From positions 1-54,228 of the forward strand of contig CANQXH010000004.1 of NCBI GenBank assembly GCA_947627745.1: a DNA stretch of 54,228 nucleotides, written 5' to 3'. Below the pieces are notes generated by a model. It was not told the origin of the DNA, did no database searches, and worked only from the letters and a program-made list of their open reading frames with translations. How positions within the stretch are numbered: position 1 is the first letter of the stretch; each line of letters opens with the position of its first letter. The position numbers were made by a program, and so were the translations under genes. The stretch comes from an uncultured Oscillospiraceae bacterium (GTDB lineage: Bacteria; Bacillota; Clostridia; Oscillospirales; Oscillospiraceae). Below, piece after piece: positions 49,085-54,228 of the stretch.

Positions 49085-51236
49085 CAACGGCTACGCCGTG
49101 CTGCGCCTGGACTGTGGTAGCGGCCAGACCGTCACCGTGGTAGGCACCGTGCCCATGCCGGCGGTGGGGGAGCGGCTGGTGGTGACCGGCCGCTGGGCCA
49201 GCCACGCCAACTACGGCCGCCAGTTTGAGGCGGAGTTTTTGGAGCGGCTGATGCCCCAGACCGGGGCGGAGATCCTGGCCTACCTGTCCAGCGGCGCCAT
49301 CAAGGGCATCGGCGTGAAAATGGCGGCCCGGATCGTCTCCCAGTTTGGGGACGATACCCTGCGGATCCTGGAGCGGGAGCCGGAGAAGCTGGCCCAGGTG
49401 CCGGGGATTTCCCAGGCCAAGGCCATCGCCGTGGGCCAGCTGTTCCGGGCCCAGTCCGGGCTGCGGCAGATCATGGAATTTTTCGCCCTGCACCACCTGC
49501 CGGCGGAGCTGGCGGTGCGCACCTATAAAATCTACGGGGAGCGGACCATGGAGCTGCTCTATCAGGATCCCTATCTGCTGATGGACGACGGGCTGGACGC
49601 CCCCTTCGCCCCGGTGGACGCCTTCGCCGTGGAGCTGGGCGTGGCGGCCGACGATCCTCGGCGCGTGGAGGCGGGGTTGCTGTTCGAGATGCGGTACAAC
49701 CTGGCCGCCGGTCATAGCTTCCTGCCCAGGGACAAGCTGGCCCTGGCCACCGGGCAGCTGCTTTCCATCCCCCAAGAGGCCGCGGCGGAAGGGACTACCC
49801 GGCTGCTGGAGGCCCAGCGGCTGATTGCGGACCGGCTGGCGGGGATCGATATTGTCTACCTGCCGGAGCTGTACCAGGCGGAGACGGAGGCGGCCCGCCG
49901 CCTGCGGGAGCTGGCGGAGGAAGAATACGGCGCCCCCGCCAATTTGGAGGAGATGCTCGCCCAGGCGGAAAGGAGCAGCGGGCTGAAATACGCCCCCCAG
50001 CAGGCACGGGCCATCCGGGAGGCGGCTCAGTCCGGGGTCCTGCTGATCACCGGCGGCCCCGGCACCGGTAAGACCACCATTTTGAACGGTGTGCTGTCCC
50101 TCTATTCTCAGATGGGTCTCAAGTGCCTGCTTGCCGCCCCCACGGGCCGGGCCGCCAAGAGGCTGACCGAGGTGACGGGCCGGGACGCCTCCACCATCCA
50201 CCGGCTGCTGGAGGCGGGCATCGACCCCAATACCGGGAAAATGTTCTTCGCCCGGGACGAGGGCAATCCCCTCCGGGCCGACGCGGTGATCGTGGACGAG
50301 ATGAGCATGGTGGACGTGCTGCTGCTGGGCAGCCTGCTCCGGGCCATTCCGCCCCGCCGGAGGCTGATTTTGGTGGGGGACCCGGATCAGCTCCCCCCGG
50401 TGGGACCGGGGTTTCCCTTTGGGGATATGCTCCGCAGCGGCGTACTGCCCACGGTGCGGCTGACGGAGATTTTCCGCCAGGCCCAGCGGAGTTTGATTGT
50501 CATGAACGCCCACCGGGTCAACCGGGGAGAGCTGCCGGACCTCCGGAGCCGGAACAGCGACTTTTTCTTCCTGCCCTGCCGGTCGGAGGAGGCGGTGGCC
50601 CAGACCATCACTGACCTGTGCGAGAAGCGGTTGCCCCAAAACATGGGCATCCCCGCCGGGCAGATTCAGGTGCTGTCCCCCACTAGGAAGGGGCCGGTGG
50701 GCACCTGGGAGCTGAACAAGCGGCTCCAGGCCCGGCTCAACCCGCCGTCTCCGGCCAAAAAGGAGCGGACCTGGGGAGGATTTTCCTACCGGGAGGGGGA
50801 CCGGGTGATGCAGATCCGGAATAATTACGACATTTTGTGGAAGAAAACCGACGGCTCCGCCATCGGGGCCGGAATCTTCAACGGGGATGTGGGCACCATT
50901 CAGAAGATCGACCCCGCCATGGAGACCGTGACCGTGGTCTTTGAGGACCGGGAGGCGGAGTACGACTTTACCCAGTTGGGAGAGCTGGAACCGGCCTACG
51001 CCATGACCGTCCACAAGAGCCAGGGCAGCGAGTACCGGGCGGTGGTCATGGCCGTATGGGGCGGCTCCGGGTACTTATATAACCGCAGCGTTCTCTACAC
51101 TGCCATCACTCGGGCCCGGGAGCTGCTGATTTTGGTGGGCAGACCGGAAACGGTGGAGACCATGACCAACGCGGTTCGGGTGGGCAGGCGCTACACCGGT
51201 CTCAAGCTGCGCCTCCAGGAGAAGAAGCCATGCTGA
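49020..51236 (+). CDS. recD2: ATP-dependent RecD2-like DNA helicase
   Basis: 738 residues, SF1B helicase of the RecD2 class found without RecBC. The N-terminal OB-like region (ILQGAVSAVVYQNYDNGYAVLRL) and helix-hairpin-helix repeats (IKGIGVKMAARIV, LAQVPGISQAKA) precede the motor, with Walker A GGPGTGKTT (345-353), AAPTGRAAKRL, DEMSMVD, GDPDQLPPVGPG and the late AMTVHKSQGSEY. The start is uncertain: TTG at 49020 or TTG at 49044, the latter with AGGAG ten or so bases before. Homology begins right here, so nothing much upstream is missing. Overlaps the ComF-like gene by 7 nt. Confidence 0.95.
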   Translation: MGEQELEILQGAVSAVVYQNYDNGYAVLRLDCGSGQTVTVVGTVPMPAVGERLVVTGRWASHANYGRQFEAEFLERLMPQTGAEILAYLSSGAIKGIGVKMAARIVSQFGDDTLRILEREPEKLAQVPGISQAKAIAVGQLFRAQSGLRQIMEFFALHHLPAELAVRTYKIYGERTMELLYQDPYLLMDDGLDAPFAPVDAFAVELGVAADDPRRVEAGLLFEMRYNLAAGHSFLPRDKLALATGQLLSIPQEAAAEGTTRLLEAQRLIADRLAGIDIVYLPELYQAETEAARRLRELAEEEYGAPANLEEMLAQAERSSGLKYAPQQARAIREAAQSGVLLITGGPGTGKTTILNGVLSLYSQMGLKCLLAAPTGRAAKRLTEVTGRDASTIHRLLEAGIDPNTGKMFFARDEGNPLRADAVIVDEMSMVDVLLLGSLLRAIPPRRRLILVGDPDQLPPVGPGFPFGDMLRSGVLPTVRLTEIFRQAQRSLIVMNAHRVNRGELPDLRSRNSDFFFLPCRSEEAVAQTITDLCEKRLPQNMGIPAGQIQVLSPTRKGPVGTWELNKRLQARLNPPSPAKKERTWGGFSYREGDRVMQIRNNYDILWKKTDGSAIGAGIFNGDVGTIQKIDPAMETVTVVFEDREAEYDFTQLGELEPAYAMTVHKSQGSEYRAVVMAVWGGSGYLYNRSVLYTAITRARELLILVGRPETVETMTNAVRVGRRYTGLKLRLQEKKPC

Positions 51237-51892
51237 TCCGGTGGCTGAAGGCCCTTCTGTTTCCGCCCAAGTGCGTACTCTGCGGGAGACTGCTGGAGGG
51301 GGAGGAGACGGACCTGTGCCATGGGTGCCGGATGGACAGGCCTCTTCATCCCCGGCCCTCCGGCGGAAAGGAATTTATTGACCGATGGACCGCGGTGTGG
51401 TATTATGACAAGGTAGTGCGGCGCAGTTTGCTGCGGTACAAGTTTCACGGCGCCCGGCACTATGCTTCCTGTTACGGTAGAATGCTTGCTATGAAGCTGA
51501 CGGAGGAAGATCTGACGGATTTCGACCTGCTTACCTGGATCCCGGTCAGCGCCAAGCGCCTGCGGAAGCGGGGCTATGATCAGGCCCGGCTTTTGGCCCA
51601 GGCGGTGGGGGCGGAATTGGGCAGGGAACCCACGCCCACGCTTCGGAAAAAATGGGACAACCCGCCCCAGTCCGGCATTTCCGGGCCGGCTCAGCGCCGG
51701 GCCAATGTGCTGGGGATCTACCAGGTCTTGGATCCGGGGCAGGTGCGGGGAAAGAAAATTCTGCTGCTGGACGATATTCTCACCACCAGCGCCACCGCCA
51801 GCGAATGCGCGCGGATGCTGCTGACGGCGGGAGCGGAGCGCGTGACCCTGGGCGCGGTAGCCGCCGGGGGGAGAAAAAAGGATAACGGGTGA
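51230..51892 (+). CDS. ComF family phosphoribosyltransferase-like protein
   Basis: 220 residues. An N-terminal zinc-finger-like part (PPKCVLCGRLL and DLCHGCRMDRP, two C-x-x-C pairs) is followed by the PRTase core, with YDKVVRRSLLRYKFHGAR, WIPVSAKRLRKRGYDQARLLA and the PRPP loop LLLDDILTTSAT. Such proteins (ComFC) are needed for DNA uptake or recombination in competent bacteria, and also occur in species without known competence. It sits between recD2 and mreB; GTGA overlap with the next gene. Confidence 0.93.
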   Translation: MLIRWLKALLFPPKCVLCGRLLEGEETDLCHGCRMDRPLHPRPSGGKEFIDRWTAVWYYDKVVRRSLLRYKFHGARHYASCYGRMLAMKLTEEDLTDFDLLTWIPVSAKRLRKRGYDQARLLAQAVGAELGREPTPTLRKKWDNPPQSGISGPAQRRANVLGIYQVLDPGQVRGKKILLLDDILTTSATASECARMLLTAGAERVTLGAVAAGGRKKDNG

Positions 51893-52956
51893 TTTTTATG
51901 CCATTTCAAATGCCATTCCAACTGTTTACAAATGACCTGGGCGTGGATTTGGGCACCTCCAATGTGCTGATCTATGTCCACAACCGGGGCATCGTGGTGC
52001 GGGAGCCGTCGGTGGTGGCGGTGGACAAGAATACGGGCCGGATCCTCCAGGTGGGGGCCGCCGCCCGGAATATGCTGGGCCGGACCCCCGGAAATGTGGT
52101 GGCTATGCACCCCCTCCAGGACGGAGTCATCTCCGACCATGAGATGACCGTGCGGATGCTCCAGCGGCTGTTCCGCACCGCTACCCGCACCAGCCTGTTT
52201 ACCCCCAAGCCCCGGGTGGTGATCTGCGTGCCCAGCGGGGTGACGGAGGTCCAGGAGCGGACGGTGATCAATGCCGCCATCGAGGCCGGCGCCCGCCGGG
52301 TGTACCTCATCGAGGAGCCTCTGGCGGCGGCGCTGGGCGCCAATCTGGACATCAGCGGTCCCAGCGGGTACATGGTGGTGGATATCGGCGGCGGCACCAC
52401 CGATATCGCCGTGCTGTCCATGAACGGGGTAGCGGCCTCCTCCTCCATCAAGGTGGCGGGGGACGCCTTTGACGACGCCGTAGCCCGGTTCGTCCGGCGG
52501 CAGTTTGGCGTGGTCATCGGCCAGGCTACGGCGGAGAACATCAAAATTCAGATCGGCTGCGTCTATCCCCGCCCCCAGGACATTTCCATGAACGTCCGGG
52601 GCCGGGACACCAAGACCGGCAGGCCCCGGGATATCACCATTCTGTCCTCCCAAATTTATAACGCCCTGCGCCGCCTGGGTCGGCAGATCGCCGACGAGGT
52701 CCTCTCCGTGCTGGAGCAGAGCTCTCCGGAGCTGGTGGGGGACATCTCTCAGAACGGCATCACCCTCACCGGCGGCGGCAGCCAGATCTGGGGCATGGAC
52801 GCCCTGCTGATGGAGCATACCGGCATCCAGACCACCCTAGCGGACGACCCGGATTCCTGCGTGGCCTACGGCTGCGGCAAAAGTCTGGAGTGGATCAACC
52901 ATATGCAGGAGGGACCCATCAACATTGCCCGCCGCCGCATTATGCGGGAGCGCTGA
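51889..52956 (+). CDS. mreB: Rod shape-determining protein, MreB/Mbl family
   Basis: 355 residues, bacterial actin that positions elongation-phase wall synthesis. GTG at 51889 (GTGA overlap, AAAGGATAA upstream) or ATG at 51898. Actin motifs: phosphate-1 LGVDLGTSNVLIYV, VVAVDKNTG, connect-1 EEPLAAALGANL, phosphate-2 MVVDIGGGTTDIAVLS, and adenosine TLTGGGSQIWGMD. An N-terminal amphipathic stretch rich in Phe/Met (MPFQMPFQLF) may aid membrane binding. MreC/MreD do not follow, so it may be the Mbl/MreBH-type paralogue instead of the mreBCD copy. Confidence 0.95.
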   Translation: MIFMPFQMPFQLFTNDLGVDLGTSNVLIYVHNRGIVVREPSVVAVDKNTGRILQVGAAARNMLGRTPGNVVAMHPLQDGVISDHEMTVRMLQRLFRTATRTSLFTPKPRVVICVPSGVTEVQERTVINAAIEAGARRVYLIEEPLAAALGANLDISGPSGYMVVDIGGGTTDIAVLSMNGVAASSSIKVAGDAFDDAVARFVRRQFGVVIGQATAENIKIQIGCVYPRPQDISMNVRGRDTKTGRPRDITILSSQIYNALRRLGRQIADEVLSVLEQSSPELVGDISQNGITLTGGGSQIWGMDALLMEHTGIQTTLADDPDSCVAYGCGKSLEWINHMQEGPINIARRRIMRER

Positions 52957-53049
52957 AAGACGGAAAAAGAACCCCCAGGGGGGCTTCCCAAAGGGACGGC
53001 GGGGAATTATAATGAAACCATCGGTTACCTCTTAACGATCCCAAGCCCT

Positions 53050-53094
53050 CCGCGCCGCGCTTTTTGGGGAAAAAGCGCGGCGCGGTATTTTTTG
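53050..53094 (+). terminator. Strong intrinsic terminator after mreB
   Basis: Perfect 16-bp stem CCGCGCCGCGCTTTTT (53050-53065) / AAAAAGCGCGGCGCGG (53070-53085), loop GGGG, then TATTTTTTGG. About 95 bases after the stop. Confidence 0.93.
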
Positions 53095-53106
53095 GAATAT
53101 ACCGTC

Positions 53107-53135
53107 TTGCTATTTCCCCCATTTCCGCGTATAAT
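53107..53135 (+). promoter_or_regulatory. Promoter of the S51 peptidase-like gene
   Basis: TTGCTA (53107-53112), 17-nt spacer, TATAAT (53130-53135), then GAGGAGGAGAG before the ATG at 53161. Confidence 0.78.
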
Positions 53136-53160
53136 GAACGGCAACGAGGAGGAGAGAAAA

Positions 53161-53883
53161 ATGATCTTGTATTTGACCAGCAGCCCCTGCGTGCCGGGGG
53201 CGGACCGGGCGATTCTGAACCCGGCCAATAGTTTTTTGGACCGGCTTCGGGCGGACTTGCCGGAGCGACCCAAGTGCCTGATGGTCTGCTCGGACCCGAA
53301 CGACCCGGATGGAACCGATCACTTTGCCTGGGACATGGCCGGAGCCTTTGGGGAGGCCGGGATGCCCTGGGGGGAATTGCGGGTGCTGGACGGCCGCAAC
53401 CCTTTGGATGCCCGGGATCTGGTGGAGTGGAGCCAGCTGATCATTCTTGCCGGGGGCCATGTGCCCACCCAGAATCAGTTTTTCCGGGAGATCGGCCTGG
53501 CAGGGTTCCTCCGGGACTATTCCGGAACGATCATCGGCGTCAGCGCCGGCAGCATGAACAGCGCCGCCATGGTCTATTCCCACCCGGAGCTCCGGGGGGA
53601 GGCGGTGGACCCGAATTATCAGCGGTTCCTGCCGGGCCTGGGCCTGACCTACATCAACATCGTTCCCCATTTCCAGCAAATCCGGGATCTGCGCCTGGAC
53701 GGGCTGCTGGTGGTGTGGGATATCGCCTTAGGGGACAGCCGGGGGCACTGCTTCTACGCCCTGCCCGACGGGACCTATTTTTACACCCGGGACGGAAAGA
53801 CACTCCTGTGCGGCGAGGCTTACCGGATGGAGGAGCGCCATTTCTACCAGGTCTGCCGGGAGGGGGAGACCCTTGCCCTGTGA
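53161..53883 (+). CDS. Type 1 glutamine amidotransferase-like / peptidase S51 family protein
   Basis: 240 residues, ATG at 53161, chosen because the promoter lies within the longer frame. The fold of peptidase E/cyanophycinase: LIILAGGHVPTQNQFFREIGL, the serine nucleophile elbow GVSAGSMNSA (Ser128), and a later VVWDIALGDSRGHCFYALPDGTYF. Family members cleave Asp-X dipeptides or cyanophycin; the substrate here is open. 13 bases before the oxidoreductase gene, so likely co-transcribed. Confidence 0.88.
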   Translation: MILYLTSSPCVPGADRAILNPANSFLDRLRADLPERPKCLMVCSDPNDPDGTDHFAWDMAGAFGEAGMPWGELRVLDGRNPLDARDLVEWSQLIILAGGHVPTQNQFFREIGLAGFLRDYSGTIIGVSAGSMNSAAMVYSHPELRGEAVDPNYQRFLPGLGLTYINIVPHFQQIRDLRLDGLLVVWDIALGDSRGHCFYALPDGTYFYTRDGKTLLCGEAYRMEERHFYQVCREGETLAL

Positions 53884-53896
53884 AAGGAGCAAAAAG

Positions 53897-54228
53897 ATGA
53901 AGCGGGACTTAAAGATCGTGCAGATCGGCTTCGGCCAGCGGGGGATCCCCATGCTGGAGCTGATGCTGAAGACCATGGAGGACATCCGGGTGGTGGGCGT
54001 ATGCGACGCCTACCCGGACCGCACCGCCGCCGCGGCGGACCGGATTGAGAAAGCCCGGGGCTGCCGCCCCACCCAGACGGAGGACTACCGGGACCTTCTG
54101 GCCCTGGACGCCGACGCGGTGCTGATCACCAGCGCCTGGGAGGGCCACATTGATATGGCCTGCCAGGCCATGGAAGCGGGGCTCGACGTGGGCTGCGAGG
54201 TGGGCGGCGCCTATCGCGTTGAGGACTG
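53897..54228 (+). CDS. Gfo/Idh/MocA family oxidoreductase, 3' truncated
   Basis: About 110 N-terminal residues are visible, ATG at 53897 with AAAGGAG. The Rossmann NAD(P)-binding start KIVQIGFGQRGIPMLELML is followed by VGVCDAYPDRTAAAADRI and YRDLLALDADAVLITSAWEGHIDMACQAMEAGLDVGCEV, where the EK-P motif of the family would be expected next. The gene runs off the right edge, so the C-terminal substrate domain is not seen. Probably an NAD(P)-dependent sugar or inositol dehydrogenase-like enzyme. Confidence 0.88.
   Translation, partial: MKRDLKIVQIGFGQRGIPMLELMLKTMEDIRVVGVCDAYPDRTAAAADRIEKARGCRPTQTEDYRDLLALDADAVLITSAWEGHIDMACQAMEAGLDVGCEVGGAYRVED

Noticed and set aside
48873-51014. Long minus-strand frame (713 residues) opposite recD2
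   Set aside because: Antisense shadow of a well-supported helicase gene with no recognisable domain.
53092-53160. Longer N-terminus for the S51-like protein
   Set aside because: The region contains the promoter, and a strong ribosome site precedes ATG 53161.

Overview
The window is GC-rich bacterial chromosome, densely packed on both strands, with Shine-Dalgarno sites of the AGGAGG type and sigma-A-like promoters that nearly all have a 17-bp spacer. The dgt-dnaG-rpoD order, an IspH-S1 fusion, HPr kinase, a zinc-type L28, a NusG-II/Gx-transporter pair, a two-subunit class I fumarase and a complete F-type ATP synthase operon with atpZ/atpI point to a Gram-positive anaerobe of the Clostridia. 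An Oscillospiraceae-like gut member (Flavonifractor/Oscillibacter relatives) is the best guess, but that placement is inference. No phage, insertion sequence or CRISPR array was seen.

Layout. 1-7080: dgt (cut by the left edge), then a translationally coupled run dnaG - rpoD-like sigma - degenerate second sigma - cmk - ispH/S1 fusion. 7100-8875: a Dabb protein, a P-loop kinase and a convergent HTH-TPR regulator. 9060-13075 (minus): tmk - DJ-1/PfpI - mltG - U32 peptidase. 13236-17265 (plus): DEAD-box helicase, DprA-like protein, glmS. 17302-20873 (minus): anion permease - galactokinase - D,D-carboxypeptidase. 21045-25057 (plus): NusG-II and Gx transporter, fumarase alpha/beta, cytidylate-kinase-like protein, and a membrane protein with an 11-residue tandem repeat. 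25136-30831: dacF-like carboxypeptidase (minus), then an acidic membrane protein, GluQ, an RlmI-like methyltransferase, a nucleotidyltransferase and ApbE.

30847-36511 is the accessory part. A tRNA-Val with a perfect consensus promoter is followed by a gene-poor spacer. Then comes a three-gene operon: a TIR-transmembrane-PDZ protein, a small stand-alone RyR-domain protein, and a membrane protein with a SLOG-like N-terminus and two transmembrane pairs. A gene-poor spacer and a GNAT acetyltransferase follow. The operon looks like an uncharacterised nucleotide-signalling or immunity system and is the main discovery candidate.

36614-41217 returns to housekeeping: small membrane proteins, coaX, a phosphodiesterase, rpmB, hprK and an RluA-type pseudouridine synthase. 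41268-48492 (minus) is the full ATP synthase operon; its c subunit carries two membrane carboxylates and a Na+-type motif. 48728-54228 (plus): a small membrane protein, recD2, comF-like, mreB, an S51 peptidase-like protein, and a Gfo/Idh/MocA oxidoreductase cut by the right edge.
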